64,000 nt of DNA from Blautia coccoides (GCF_034355335.1 NZ_CP136422.1:5306501-5370500); one strand, 5' to 3'; positions 15,660 through 25,250 are shown, numbered from the stretch's first letter. Translations and numbers: made by a program. The notes: generated from the sequence alone by a model not told the origin.

Positions 15660-17780
15660 TTATAAGATCACATCCAGCTCCACTGTTTTTCTGCCTGTCA
15701 ACTGCTCACTTCTTGCATCCGGCTGAGAGGTTCCCGCAAACAGTTTAAAGTGTCTGCTGTCAATATGACGTTCGCCTGCCTCATCCACCACATTCATGGC
15801 TACATTGGCAACTGTCACAGTAATGGTCCTGCTCTCACCTGCTGCAAGGGACACACGCTTAAATGCGCACAGGCTGTAATTACGCACTGCAAGGGGGGAT
15901 TCCATATCCTTGATATAGATTTCCACCACGTCTTCTGTTGCCGCGCTGCCCTCATTTTTAACGGTGAGCTTCACTTCAATATCTGACTGGGCTGTCACCT
16001 TTCCTGTGATCTCTGCGTCCGTCACTTTTACATCGCCGTATGTGAGTCCGTAGCCGAATGGATAAAGTGCCTCTTTTTCCATATAACGGTAGGTGCGGTT
16101 CTTCATGCTGTAATCGGTAAACTCCGGCATTCCCTCTAAATCCCTGTAGAAGGTGATCGGAAGTTTTCCTGATGGTGAAACTTTGCCAAACAGCAGGTCT
16201 GCCACTGCTTTTCCGCCTCTTGCGCCCGGATACCATGCGAGCAGGATACCATTGCAGTTTTCATCCGCATAGTTCATATCAATGGCACTGCCTGCCATAA
16301 GCACCACGATAGTAGGTTTGCCCACAGCAGTCACCTTTTCTATGAGTTCCTCCTGTACTTTCGGCAGATGAAGGTCGTGTTTGTCGCCGGAGGCATCACT
16401 GTTTCCGGTATCTCCCTCCTCACCTTCCAGAGACTCATCCAGTCCCACACAGAGAACTACCACATCGCTGTGCTCTGCTGTGATAACTGCTTCTGAGATC
16501 CTGTCCTGGTTCCAGGCCAGATTTTCCACTTTGTCTTTATACAGATGGCAGCCCTCAGAATAGAGTACACGCACATCATCTCCCACTTCATCCTGGATAC
16601 CTTCCAGAACTGTGATATATCTGGATGAGGTTCCGTGATAGTTTCCGATAAGGGACGCACGACTGTCTGCATTAGGACCAATGACACCGATGGTCTTTAG
16701 TTTAGATTTATCGAGAGGCAGAACACCGTCATTCTTTAAAAGAACACAGCCCTTTCTTGCCATATCCAGAGCTTTTTCCACATGCTCTTTGCACTCAACC
16801 ACTTCATACGGAATATTGTCATACTCACTTCCGTCAAAAAGTCCCAAAAGGAAACGGGTTGTGAACAGTCTCTCCGCTGCCAGTGTGATATCCTCCTCTG
16901 TGATCAGTCCATCCTCAATGGCACCCAGAAGATGCAGATATGTATTGCCGCAGTTTACATCACATCCCTTTTTCAGCGCAAGGGCAGCGGACTCTCTGGC
17001 ATTTTTCGTCACCTTGTGGTTCTCGTGGAAATCTTTGATGGCCCAACAGTCAGAGGTGAAATGTCCTTCAAAGTTCCATTTTCCCCTGAGAACTTCTTCC
17101 ATCAGATAGGTATGGCCGCAGCACGGCTCTCCGTTTGTTCTGTTATAAGCACCCATGACAGATTCCACGTCAGCCTCTGTGACCAGAGCCTCGAAAGCCG
17201 GCAGATATGTCTCCCACATATCCTTCATGGTTGTCTCAGCATCGAATTCGTGACGGATGGATTCCGGACCGCTGTGAACTGCGTAATGCTTGGCACAGGC
17301 TGCGGCTTTCATCACTTCCCCGTCACCCTGGATGCCTTCCACAAATTTCACACCTAATCTGGATGTCAGATACGGGTCCTCTCCGTATGTCTCGTGGCCT
17401 CTTCCCCAGCGCGGGTCACGGAAAATGTTTACATTTGGGGACCAGAAGGTCAGTCCTTTGTAGATATCCCTGTCTCCGTGTTTGGAATACTCATTGTACT
17501 TTGCACGTCCCTCTGTGGCAATGATATCGCCCACCTTTTTCATTTCCTCGTCGTCAAAAGCCGCTGCCATACCGATGGCCTGAGGGAACATGGTTGCCAC
17601 ACCTGCCCTTGCAACGCCGTGCAGAGCCTCATTCCAATAGTTATAGGTGGGGACATCCAGACGTTCCACCGGGGATGCGTCATACTTTAACTGGGATGCT
17701 TTTTCCATCAATGTCATTTTAGATACCAGTTCTCTCGCTTTTTCTCTGGCGGCTGCTCTCTCTTTTTTGTGGTCTCTCAT
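15660..17780 (-). CDS. Glycoside hydrolase family 3 (beta-xylosidase/beta-glucosidase)
   Basis: 706 residues from ATG 17778-17780, with AGGAG 8 bp upstream. The N-terminal TIM-like domain carries FSPNVNIFRDPRWGRGHETYGEDPYL-type sequence, the substrate KH pair in CAKHYAVHSGPE and the nucleophile Asp in FTSDCWAI. The second domain starts near GCVLLKNDGVLPLD, and residues about 590-690 form the fibronectin-III-like cap. There is no signal peptide, so it acts on imported oligosaccharides. The arrangement resembles bacterial xylan beta-1,4-xylosidases, which fits the nearby GH43 gene, but beta-glucosidase activity is possible. It lies downstream of yesN-like and ABC genes on the same strand. Confidence 0.92.
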   Translation of the reverse strand: MRDHKKERAAAREKARELVSKMTLMEKASQLKYDASPVERLDVPTYNYWNEALHGVARAGVATMFPQAIGMAAAFDDEEMKKVGDIIATEGRAKYNEYSKHGDRDIYKGLTFWSPNVNIFRDPRWGRGHETYGEDPYLTSRLGVKFVEGIQGDGEVMKAAACAKHYAVHSGPESIRHEFDAETTMKDMWETYLPAFEALVTEADVESVMGAYNRTNGEPCCGHTYLMEEVLRGKWNFEGHFTSDCWAIKDFHENHKVTKNARESAALALKKGCDVNCGNTYLHLLGAIEDGLITEEDITLAAERLFTTRFLLGLFDGSEYDNIPYEVVECKEHVEKALDMARKGCVLLKNDGVLPLDKSKLKTIGVIGPNADSRASLIGNYHGTSSRYITVLEGIQDEVGDDVRVLYSEGCHLYKDKVENLAWNQDRISEAVITAEHSDVVVLCVGLDESLEGEEGDTGNSDASGDKHDLHLPKVQEELIEKVTAVGKPTIVVLMAGSAIDMNYADENCNGILLAWYPGARGGKAVADLLFGKVSPSGKLPITFYRDLEGMPEFTDYSMKNRTYRYMEKEALYPFGYGLTYGDVKVTDAEITGKVTAQSDIEVKLTVKNEGSAATEDVVEIYIKDMESPLAVRNYSLCAFKRVSLAAGESRTITVTVANVAMNVVDEAGERHIDSRHFKLFAGTSQPDARSEQLTGRKTVELDVIL

Positions 17781-17979
17781 CAATCTTTCTCCTTTAATTT
17801 TTTATATTCCGGAACCATTTCACATGGATTCCCGTTTTCTGTTTTCATCTTACACCATACGTGACGGGGATGCACATATTTCCTTGCTGTTTCCTGCTCA
17901 TTTTTTGCGTTTGGTTATTATTCACGGACCCATGAACAGTAACTGCGTTTGTCCTCTCTGCGGCAAAGTGTATCTACTG

Positions 17980-18026
17980 CAAAAAGGTATGGCACTATAT
18001 ACCTTTAAGCATAGTGTACCATACCT
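17980..18026 (-). terminator. Terminator of the YesM/YesN operon
   Basis: A 14-bp stem with a 2-nt bulge (AGGTATGG...ACTAT / ATAGT...CCATACCT) is followed by TTTTT on the minus strand. It separates the regulator gene from the GH3 gene, whose own promoter must lie in 17781-17980; I see only weak candidates there. Confidence 0.8.
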
Positions 18027-18082
18027 GTATTCCAACCGTAATAAAAAAAAGTTACTTCCTTCTATAAATTTCCGCCTTTCTC

Positions 18083-19648
18083 CTATACGAAATGCTGTAT
18101 CTCCTCCCTGTACTTTGTGGGGGACTTTCCTGTGTGCTTCTTAAACGCCAGAGAGAAGTAATTCGTATCCCGGTATCCCACCATCATAGCAATTTTTCCG
18201 GTCTTCATGCTGGTGGTTTCCAACAGAGATTTTGCCTTCTCTATGCGCTTTCTCACTATGTATTCGTTGCAGCCCTCCTTTGTCACACGCTTAAAAAGTC
18301 TGGAAAAATAATTGGGCGTGATATACAGGCTTGCCGCGATATTGGATACGGAAAGCTCCTCTGTCAGATGTTCGTCTATGTAATGCTTTGCCTTTGTTAT
18401 GATCTCATGGACATTCTCTTCCTCTTTGCACAGAAGCTGGGAGATGAACATGCGTGTCACCTCACATGCCTCCTCCCTGTCAGCGCAGATGAGACTTTTT
18501 GAGAGGGAATCCAGTTTTCCCGATTCCACCTCCCCGGAATCTCCCAAATAGGAAAAATAGAGGGCAGACGCGATCTCAAAACAGTTTCTGCGCACCATAG
18601 CCGGTGACAGATTATAGGACTGGGTCGCTTTTGAAAATGTATTAAATGCTTTCATGACATAATCCGTATTTCCCACATTTGCGCACATGATACACTTTAA
18701 CTCCGCATAGATATCTCTGAAAATATCCGCCTTATTCTGCGCGCCGAAGGTCTGTACAATATCACGTATTCCCTCTTTTTCATTGTCCAGCAGATAACGG
18801 GCGTCATTGTAAGAGATGAAGAGATTGCAAAATCCATGCACTGCGCTGCCCACCACCATCTTGGGTTTTACGTCAAATTCATCCCTGAGGATATCTGACA
18901 GTTCCTCAATGGCATCCAGCACCACGTCTCCCGTCTCTGCCTCGAACCAGGCGATGGCAATGGTGCTGTCATCGTCTGAGAAGGTGATTCCCCTCTCCTG
19001 GGCATCCACCATGCCCATGCAGATATTTTTCACAGACATGGCCTGGAAGTTCTCTTCCGCCGGCTGCTGATTCATATACAGAGTGGGCACGATCAACATG
19101 AGCTTTAGATCACGTTCTGTATCAATGTGATAATATTCTCTCAGATTATCCATAATGCCGCACATATCCTCCCGCTTGTGCACCAGATTCCTCATGTAAT
19201 GCTCCAGCTCTGTCTGTTCTGCCGTTCCCTGGGTCCTCTGGAGAAGTCTCAGATTCTTTTCCTCTGCTTTTAAGTCCTCCAGATAATTCACCTGCTTGCT
19301 CACAGCCCTCGCAAGCTCCTCCTCCTCAATGGGCTTCAGGAAAAAGTCCTGTACCTGAAGGCGGAGGCTCTGCCTCGCGTACTCAAAATTATCATATCCT
19401 GTGAGCACGATGACCCTAAGCTCGGGAACTATCTTCCGTGCCTCCTCAATGAGTTCCAGACCAGTCATCTCTGTCATCTGGATATCAGAAATCATAATTT
19501 CCGGTTTCTTCTCTCTGATGATACCCAATGCTTCCTTCCCTGAGGCCGCGTCGTACACTTCACTGATTCCAAGGCTCTCCCAGGGCAGAACTTTTTTCAT
19601 GCCCAGGCGAATCATTTTCTCGTCGTCAACAATCAAAATTTTATACAT
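18083..19648 (-). CDS. YesN-type response regulator with AraC DNA-binding domain
   Basis: 521 residues. An N-terminal receiver domain has VDDEKM, the phospho-acceptor Asp in IMISDIQMTEMTG and LKPIEEEEL. A middle region of about 270 residues matches the usual YesN linker. The C terminus holds the two AraC helix-turn-helix motifs, ending in VGYRDTNYFSLAFKKHTGKSPTKYR. Such regulators activate sugar ABC transporter genes after phosphorylation by a YesM-type kinase. Its start overlaps the kinase gene by 8 bp. The likely targets are the neighbouring binding-protein genes, which share an upstream motif (25165-25202 and 26786-26823). Confidence 0.94.
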   Translation of the reverse strand: MYKILIVDDEKMIRLGMKKVLPWESLGISEVYDAASGKEALGIIREKKPEIMISDIQMTEMTGLELIEEARKIVPELRVIVLTGYDNFEYARQSLRLQVQDFFLKPIEEEELARAVSKQVNYLEDLKAEEKNLRLLQRTQGTAEQTELEHYMRNLVHKREDMCGIMDNLREYYHIDTERDLKLMLIVPTLYMNQQPAEENFQAMSVKNICMGMVDAQERGITFSDDDSTIAIAWFEAETGDVVLDAIEELSDILRDEFDVKPKMVVGSAVHGFCNLFISYNDARYLLDNEKEGIRDIVQTFGAQNKADIFRDIYAELKCIMCANVGNTDYVMKAFNTFSKATQSYNLSPAMVRRNCFEIASALYFSYLGDSGEVESGKLDSLSKSLICADREEACEVTRMFISQLLCKEEENVHEIITKAKHYIDEHLTEELSVSNIAASLYITPNYFSRLFKRVTKEGCNEYIVRKRIEKAKSLLETTSMKTGKIAMMVGYRDTNYFSLAFKKHTGKSPTKYREEIQHFV

Positions 19649-21431
19649 GAATCATCTCTCCCCGTATGATACCGTCTTCCACTTGTGTCACATAAGGCAG
19701 GCGTATCTCCACTGTCACCCCGCCGGATTCGTTTCTCAGATAGTAAAGTCCGAACTCCTCCCCATAGAGAAGCTCAATCCTTTTATTTACATTTCTCACA
19801 CCATAGCCAAAAGAATCGTCATATTCTGAGAGATGCTGGTTCATCTCATCAATCTGCTGCTGGCTCATGCCGGTTCCCGTATCCGCCAGGGTGATGAGGA
19901 CATCGCTGCTTCGCTTTCTCACTTTCAGGAATAAGCTTCCTGTCTTTCCCTCCTTCACCTTGATTCCATGGTATATGGAATTCTCCACCAACGGCTGCAG
20001 TGTAAGCTTAGGGATCATCACATCGGATGCAGCCTCCTCCACGTCAAATTCACTTCCGATAATGTCATCATACCGCATATTCTGGATGATCAGATAATTT
20101 CGCACATGTTCCAGCTCCATTTTCAGCGGGATCACATCATGACCGCCGCTTAAACAGATGCGGTAATACTTTGCCAGAGCCTTCACAAGCGTAGATATCT
20201 CTTCATTGCCGTCCACCATGGCCTGCCAGTGGATACACTCCAGGGTATTGTACAGGAAATGGGGCTGTATCTGGGACTGGAGGGCATTAAAACGGATCTG
20301 TTCTATCTGATGCTGCTCCATTTTCACCTGGTCCATAAGTACCAGGATCTCCTCCATCATGGAGTTAAACCCAACTGCAAGCTTGGTAAAATCTTCCCCC
20401 ATATGTTCCACGTTGATACGTGTTTTCAGGGAACCTGACGCCACATCGTCCATTTTCCGCACCACCTTGTCCAACGGACGGTATACCTTGCTGATGATAC
20501 GCTTGACCACCATAAGGCTCAATGTGAGCAGAAACAGCAAGATGAATGCCATGAGGAAAATGGTCCGGATACTGGATTTGTAAAGCTCCATCATAGGCAC
20601 ACTGCTCACTACATAGAAACGCCAGTCGGAGACCTTCTGGTAGATATACAGCCTGCCGTCCTTACTAAAAGTGCCGGATACTCCCTTCATCTTTGGGATA
20701 AAGTCCACATTCGTCCCAATCTTCTCCTTATCTCTGGCGGAGATCATCATTCCATCTGTATCAACCACCATGGACTCCAGCCTTTTTGAACTGTCGTATT
20801 CCAGGATCTGCTGCAGACTCGGATCTGTAAAGTTCATACAGAGAAGCCCCAGCTCCCCCAGTACCCGGTTCGTGTCATAGATGGGGAAATAAATATTCAG
20901 CGTATATTTACTTCCGTTAAAATACGCATTGTTGAAGCACATCTTAATAGAGGTGTCCTGCACCGTTTTGCACTGTTGGGAGTCAAAGGTGTAAACCTGG
21001 GAAAACTGTGCGGCTGATATGGCGATCTGCCCCTTGTATATGTAGTCATCCGGGGACTTTCCCACAATGGCAATAAAATTCATATCTGAATGCATGTTGG
21101 AAATACTCGCCAGTATATTATACGCATTGTTTTTCAGCCCGCCTGTCTCTTTAGAAAAATTAGCCGTCTTCAGGTACTGCTGAATGGATGTGTCCATAAC
21201 TGTGGCGATTGCAAGTGTTTTATAATTGTCCAGTGAGCTTTTAAAGTTTTCAGCCGTTGTGCTGTTCTGTGCTTGCAAAAGCTCTATGGACTGCTGTTTC
21301 ATGGATGTGACAGAAGATATTGTGGATACCACCAGTACAATAAGTGTGGTGGCTATAATGGATACCGTCACAAGAAGCTGCATTTTTCTGTCAAATTTCC
21401 ATCGGCTTATTTTTTCCATCCACTTTCTCAT
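19641..21431 (-). CDS. YesM-type sensor histidine kinase
   Basis: 596 residues. Two membrane helices (about 17-40 and 290-313) flank a large extracellular sensor of the double-Cache type. After a HAMP domain, the kinase region has the LytS/YesM-class phospho-acceptor QSQIQPHFLYNTLECIHW and the ATP-site segment KLTLQPLVENSIYHGI with a DTGTGM lid. It probably senses an extracellular oligosaccharide, either directly or via the binding proteins encoded upstream. It lies downstream of the permease genes, separated by a terminator, and is translationally linked to the regulator by an 8-bp overlap. Confidence 0.94.
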   Translation of the reverse strand: MRKWMEKISRWKFDRKMQLLVTVSIIATTLIVLVVSTISSVTSMKQQSIELLQAQNSTTAENFKSSLDNYKTLAIATVMDTSIQQYLKTANFSKETGGLKNNAYNILASISNMHSDMNFIAIVGKSPDDYIYKGQIAISAAQFSQVYTFDSQQCKTVQDTSIKMCFNNAYFNGSKYTLNIYFPIYDTNRVLGELGLLCMNFTDPSLQQILEYDSSKRLESMVVDTDGMMISARDKEKIGTNVDFIPKMKGVSGTFSKDGRLYIYQKVSDWRFYVVSSVPMMELYKSSIRTIFLMAFILLFLLTLSLMVVKRIISKVYRPLDKVVRKMDDVASGSLKTRINVEHMGEDFTKLAVGFNSMMEEILVLMDQVKMEQHQIEQIRFNALQSQIQPHFLYNTLECIHWQAMVDGNEEISTLVKALAKYYRICLSGGHDVIPLKMELEHVRNYLIIQNMRYDDIIGSEFDVEEAASDVMIPKLTLQPLVENSIYHGIKVKEGKTGSLFLKVRKRSSDVLITLADTGTGMSQQQIDEMNQHLSEYDDSFGYGVRNVNKRIELLYGEEFGLYYLRNESGGVTVEIRLPYVTQVEDGIIRGEMIHV

Positions 21432-21559
21432 AAATGTTCCTGCCCTTCTACTGTTTTCTGTCCTATATCATACCATATTCCACAGCCAATTTGTGTCTGA
21501 AAATTGTTTTTGCCAAGCCTTGCATCGCAATTTACGGGAAAGCATTTTTTCTCAGTCAG

Positions 21560-21592
21560 AAAAAGCTGCCGCCTGGATATACATCCGGCAGC
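21560..21592 (-). terminator. Terminator after the permease genes
   Basis: On the minus strand, GCTGCCG and CGGCAGC pair around a 14-nt loop, followed by TTTTT. It is 23 bp past the second permease stop and separates the transporter from the two-component genes. Confidence 0.75.
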
Positions 21593-21614
21593 AGCTTTGA
21601 AGTCACAGCAGCAC

Positions 21615-22463
21615 TCAGCCTTTAACAGCTCCTGCAGTCATACCTTTTACCAGCTTATCCTGGAAAATGATGAACATGATGATCATTGGCAGAAGAGTCA
21701 GTGTCAAAACAGCCATGATCATAGGTGTATTCATAGAGTACTGGCCCTGGAATTCCCAGATTGCCAGAGGCAGGGTACGGTTGGCAGATGACTGTGTCAG
21801 TGTGTAGGCAAAGGAGAACTCATTCCACATATTTACACCGTTGTAAATTGCCAATGTAGCAAGGCCGGGTTTTGCCAGCGGAAGGATCATAGAAAAGAAC
21901 ATCTGGATCTTGCCGCAGCCGTCGATCTCAGCGGACTCTTCAATCTCCCGCGGAATCTCTTTCATAAAGCTTGTGAGAATAAAAACAGAAATAGGAACCG
22001 CAAAAGCGATATAAGGTCCAATCAGTGCCCAGATACTGTCATACAGACCTGTACTTTTTGCCATCTTGAACACAGGGATCAGGGTAATATGCACTGGTAT
22101 GGACATACATGCCACGATCAGCGCATAGATCGGATTGGCCAGTTTAAATTTAAATCTTGCAAGCGGATAGGATGCGCAGGAAGCAATAAACAGTAAAAGT
22201 ATCAGGGAGATAGCAAGAACGATCACACTGTTTTTAAAATATGTACCGAATCCGCCTTTTAACACTTCTGTGTAGTTGTTCCAGTTCAAGGCATCCGGAA
22301 GCTGGAACACACCTTTTGTCAGCATCTCAAACTTCTCTTTGAAAGAGTTCAATACCATAAATACAAAAGGCATAAAGGATACTGCCAGCCAGAAAATCGC
22401 CAGAATAAAGGCAACCGTCCAGGCTGTTACACTTTTTACTCTGCTCTTCTTATAATTATCCAT
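21615..22463 (-). CDS. Carbohydrate ABC transporter permease, MalG/AraQ type (MetI-like fold)
   Basis: 282 residues starting at ATG 22461-22463, just after the preceding permease stop and behind GGAGG. Six membrane helices are predicted. The cytoplasmic coupling loop reads EIPREIEESAEIDGCGKIQMFFSMILPLAKPG, the EAA motif that contacts the ATPase. The usual C-terminal end for this class, GLTAGAVKG-like, is present. No ATPase gene is in the cluster, so a shared MsmX-type ATPase encoded elsewhere is expected. Confidence 0.94.
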   Translation of the reverse strand: MDNYKKSRVKSVTAWTVAFILAIFWLAVSFMPFVFMVLNSFKEKFEMLTKGVFQLPDALNWNNYTEVLKGGFGTYFKNSVIVLAISLILLLFIASCASYPLARFKFKLANPIYALIVACMSIPVHITLIPVFKMAKSTGLYDSIWALIGPYIAFAVPISVFILTSFMKEIPREIEESAEIDGCGKIQMFFSMILPLAKPGLATLAIYNGVNMWNEFSFAYTLTQSSANRTLPLAIWEFQGQYSMNTPMIMAVLTLTLLPMIIMFIIFQDKLVKGMTAGAVKG

Positions 22464-22467
22464 TTTT

Positions 22468-23370
22468 TCAGTCCTCCTTCTTTCCATTTAACAGCTTCAT
22501 GGTGATCAGGGATACCATACTGATCAGGATAAACATACCGCCGGCTACTGCGGAACCATAACCCATATTAAACGTCTTAAAGGACTGCTTATACATATAG
22601 GTTGCCATCAATTCCGTAGAGGTTCCTGGACCGCCGCCGGTCATAACATAGATCAAATCAAAGTATTTCAGAGATCCTACCATGGAGAGGATCGCCGCAC
22701 TCTTCATGGATGGAACCAGAAGGGGAAGTGCTATTCTCCAGAAATACTGTCCTCTGGTGGCTCCGTCAATCCTTGCCGCTTCAAATACATCATATGGAAT
22801 GTTGGTAAACGCTGCCATAAAGTACACCATATAGAATGGGGTGAACTGCCAGCAGATGACCATGATAACCGTCAGCAAAGCTGTCTTGGGATTTCCCAGA
22901 AGGTCAATGTTGCCGCCTCCGAACCAGCCTGAGATGGTGCTTACGAGACCGCCGTTTGTTGCCAGTGCATATGTAAAAAGAAAACCGATCGCAACAGATG
23001 ACATCAGCAGGGGAATAAACCAGATAACCTTAAAAGGAGTAAGTTTCTTCCCTCCGAAATCCAGGAATGTTGCCAGCGCAAGTCCAATGGGGATCTGGAT
23101 ACAGATAGATAAGATCATAATGATAACATTGTTCTTGAACGCAACCCAAAAGCTGGTATCTGCAATAAGTTTTTTCCAGTTTCCGATTCCGATAAATTTC
23201 TTAGCCGCGGAGATTCCGTTCCACTGGTAACCACTTGTAATAAAAGTATCTACGATGGGATAGAAAATAAATATTACCATTAAAATGGTGACCGGTGCCA
23301 GGAAAAGCGCCGCAACTCTTCGTGTGTTTCTCTGCCTCATCTGGGCCAGAGAAATACCTTTTTCATTCAT
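22468..23370 (-). CDS. Carbohydrate ABC transporter permease, MalF/UgpA type
   Basis: 300 residues with six helices and an EAA loop reading VFEAARIDGATRGQYFWRIALPLLVPS. It forms the heterodimeric channel with the next gene, whose start lies 4 bp beyond this stop codon. The substrate class (oligosaccharide) is inferred from the binding proteins and glycosidases around it. A strong GC-rich hairpin lies between this gene and the upstream binding-protein gene, likely to reduce permease expression relative to the binding protein. Confidence 0.94.
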   Translation of the reverse strand: MNEKGISLAQMRQRNTRRVAALFLAPVTILMVIFIFYPIVDTFITSGYQWNGISAAKKFIGIGNWKKLIADTSFWVAFKNNVIIMILSICIQIPIGLALATFLDFGGKKLTPFKVIWFIPLLMSSVAIGFLFTYALATNGGLVSTISGWFGGGNIDLLGNPKTALLTVIMVICWQFTPFYMVYFMAAFTNIPYDVFEAARIDGATRGQYFWRIALPLLVPSMKSAAILSMVGSLKYFDLIYVMTGGGPGTSTELMATYMYKQSFKTFNMGYGSAVAGGMFILISMVSLITMKLLNGKKED

Positions 23371-23535
23371 AATAGAAGCCCTCCTTTTTGTTTCTGAAAT
23401 CTTTTACGTAACTGTTTCGTTACCCTTTCTTTTCTTATTATATATACTAACAAACCGGGTACTGAAAAGACATAGAACAATCTACGCATTATCTATAAAT
23501 ATTTGTCTTTTAAAAACAGAAAAATCATGTACTAG

Positions 23536-23568
23536 AAAGCGCCCTGCCCGCAAGGGACAGAGCGCTTT
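23536..23568 (-). terminator. Attenuating hairpin between binding protein and permease genes
   Basis: AAAGCGC / GCGCTTT closes an inner CTGTCCC / GGGCAG stem. The T-tract is short on the minus strand, which suggests partial read-through into the permeases, as is common after binding-protein genes. Confidence 0.65.
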
Positions 23569-23581
23569 TTATCATGTAAAA

Positions 23582-24949
23582 TTATTCAGCCTTAGTGCTT
23601 AAATACTCATCCATTGCCTTCTGCATGGAATCCTGTGCTTCCTGCGGAGTCATGGTCAGACCGAACACTTCCTGTAATCCATCAAGATGAGCAGTTGCAA
23701 CTGCCGGCGGCAGATACTGGTCATACCAAAGCTGGATTTCCGGAGCGTTATTGGCTGTCTCAACAATCTTTTTGGCAACCGGGTCTGTGATCTTCTCTTC
23801 GATTCCTTTTACTGGCGGAATCTTTCCTTTTTCAATCTCAAAGTCAATAACTTCATCAGAGAGATGTGCCTCTGCGCATTCAAATGCTGCTGCCAGCTTG
23901 TCGCCTTCACAGTTGAATGTGATGAACTGGTCACCTACTGTACCGATCTGGATGGTAGCGTCTGCATCAGAGCCTTCAATTGCCGGGAATGGGAACCAGT
24001 CAATTTTCTGATAGAAGTCTTCACTGTCAGAGGAGAAGGTACCTGTATACCAGGAACCGCACAGGAGCATGCCTGCAGTCTCCTGATACATGAGCTGTTT
24101 TGCCTGTCCGTCATCCTCACTCAGAGAGTTTACACCTTCCGGGAAGTAGCCTGCATTCACCCATTCCTGGATCTTCTCACCGGCTTTGATGAAGCAGTCA
24201 TCTGTAAATTTGCCTTCGCCTGCAACTGCTTTCTGGAATGGTTCCAGTCCGCCGTAACGTGCTGCAAGGCTCATGAAGTACATGGATCCTGTCCATTTAG
24301 AACCGTTAGCTAGGGCAAAAGGAGTAATGCCGTTGTCTTTGAGTGTCTTACAGATATTCTCTAAGTCACTGAGTGTTTTCGGTTCTGAGAGGCCATATTT
24401 TTCAAACATTTCCTTGTTGTAGAAAATACCTGCAAGGGATACATTCTGATAAGGAACTGCGTACACATGGTCATTGTATGTAGCCTGGGAAACAGCGGCA
24501 TCCATGAGTTTATCCTTGATATCAGATGCATTGAACAGGTCGTCGATGGGCTGTCCGAAACCGGAATCTATGTATTCATACATAGGACCGCCGGACCAGT
24601 TGGAATACATATCCGGGCACTCGCCTGAGCTCATGGCAACCACCAGTTTCTCTTTATAAGTATCGTTCTGTGTCGGCACGGTTGTAACGGTATAGCCTGA
24701 TTCTGTCTCGGAGTTAAATTTGTCTACTGCCTTTGCAATAACATCTTTGTCCGGGCTTTCTGTACCGATATTCCAATAAATGATCTCCTTGCTGTCATCA
24801 CCGGACTCTTTCTTTGCTGTTGTGTCTTCCCCTGAGGTTTTACTTTCGCTTCCGCCGCTGTTCCCTCCATCACTGCCGCATGCCGCCAGTGTTGCTGCCA
24901 TGAGTGCGGTCATAGAAAGAGCAACCAGTTTTGTCATTCTTTTCTTCAT
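23582..24949 (-). CDS. Extracellular sugar-binding lipoprotein 1 (ABC transporter)
   Basis: 455 residues of the solute-binding protein family 1 type. The signal peptide ends in the lipobox LAAC, followed by a Ser/Gly/Asp/Lys-rich flexible linker (residues about 25-50). The mature part has the two-lobe fold with landmarks NKEMFEKYGLSEPKTL, NGITPFALANGSKWTG and SLSEDDGQAKQLMYQ. It delivers its ligand to the two permeases encoded directly downstream. A close paralog lies upstream (25335-26711). Its leader is interrupted by a 134-bp mobile repeat at 24991-25124. Confidence 0.93.
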   Translation of the reverse strand: MKKRMTKLVALSMTALMAATLAACGSDGGNSGGSESKTSGEDTTAKKESGDDSKEIIYWNIGTESPDKDVIAKAVDKFNSETESGYTVTTVPTQNDTYKEKLVVAMSSGECPDMYSNWSGGPMYEYIDSGFGQPIDDLFNASDIKDKLMDAAVSQATYNDHVYAVPYQNVSLAGIFYNKEMFEKYGLSEPKTLSDLENICKTLKDNGITPFALANGSKWTGSMYFMSLAARYGGLEPFQKAVAGEGKFTDDCFIKAGEKIQEWVNAGYFPEGVNSLSEDDGQAKQLMYQETAGMLLCGSWYTGTFSSDSEDFYQKIDWFPFPAIEGSDADATIQIGTVGDQFITFNCEGDKLAAAFECAEAHLSDEVIDFEIEKGKIPPVKGIEEKITDPVAKKIVETANNAPEIQLWYDQYLPPAVATAHLDGLQEVFGLTMTPQEAQDSMQKAMDEYLSTKAE

Positions 24950-24990
24950 TTTTTTCCTCCTTTAAATGAAATACATATGTTACTTTACGT

Positions 24991-25124
24991 GTAACCATTC
25001 AGTAGGTCTGCGCATTTACTGCGCTGACCGTAAGAAAACGTTCAGAAGCCAAGTAAAAATCCCATCACCACAGGCGATTCTGCATGGATATTTGCTTGTA
25101 ACTGTGAATGCACTGAACAGTTAT
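24991..25124 (+). mobile_element. Short non-autonomous mobile repeat (MITE), copy A
   Basis: 134 bp. It starts GTAACCATTCAGTA and ends with the imperfect inverse TGAACAGTTAT. It is flanked by near-identical 8-bp repeats, ctttacgt (24983-24990) and ctttatgt (25125-25132). By hand alignment it matches copy B (47605-47737) at about 88% with one 1-base gap. Internal features are a GCGC/GCGC hairpin near the left end and a weak hairpin in the middle; there is no coding capacity. GTAA termini with 8-bp duplications are the signature of IS66-family transposition, so an IS66-type transposase acting in trans is inferred. Confidence 0.8.
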
Positions 25125-25164
25125 CTTTATGTCTTATATCATAGTCCACTTTTGAACTAATAAC

Positions 25165-25202
25165 CATAAAATAAAGTGTCCTCATTATATAATATTCTTA
25201 CC
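25165..25202 (-). promoter_or_regulatory. Upstream motif of binding protein 1 (shared with binding protein 2)
   Basis: On the minus strand it begins GTAAGAATATTATA and continues to ACACTTT and a T-rich tail. 31 of 38 positions match the element at 26786-26823 upstream of the second binding-protein gene. It lies 216 bp from its start codon, of which 134 bp is the inserted mobile repeat. It probably contains promoter or YesN-binding sequence. Confidence 0.6.
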
Positions 25203-25250
25203 TGAAAGGCGGATTATTTATATATTTTTTCCAAATCTTCCTCTGACAAA

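Noticed and set aside
23398..23425. Sequence GTAACTGTTTCGTTAC resembling the ends of the mobile repeat
   Set aside because: It is a short self-palindrome just upstream of the permease gene; similarity to the repeat end stops after about nine bases and no second end or duplication is seen.
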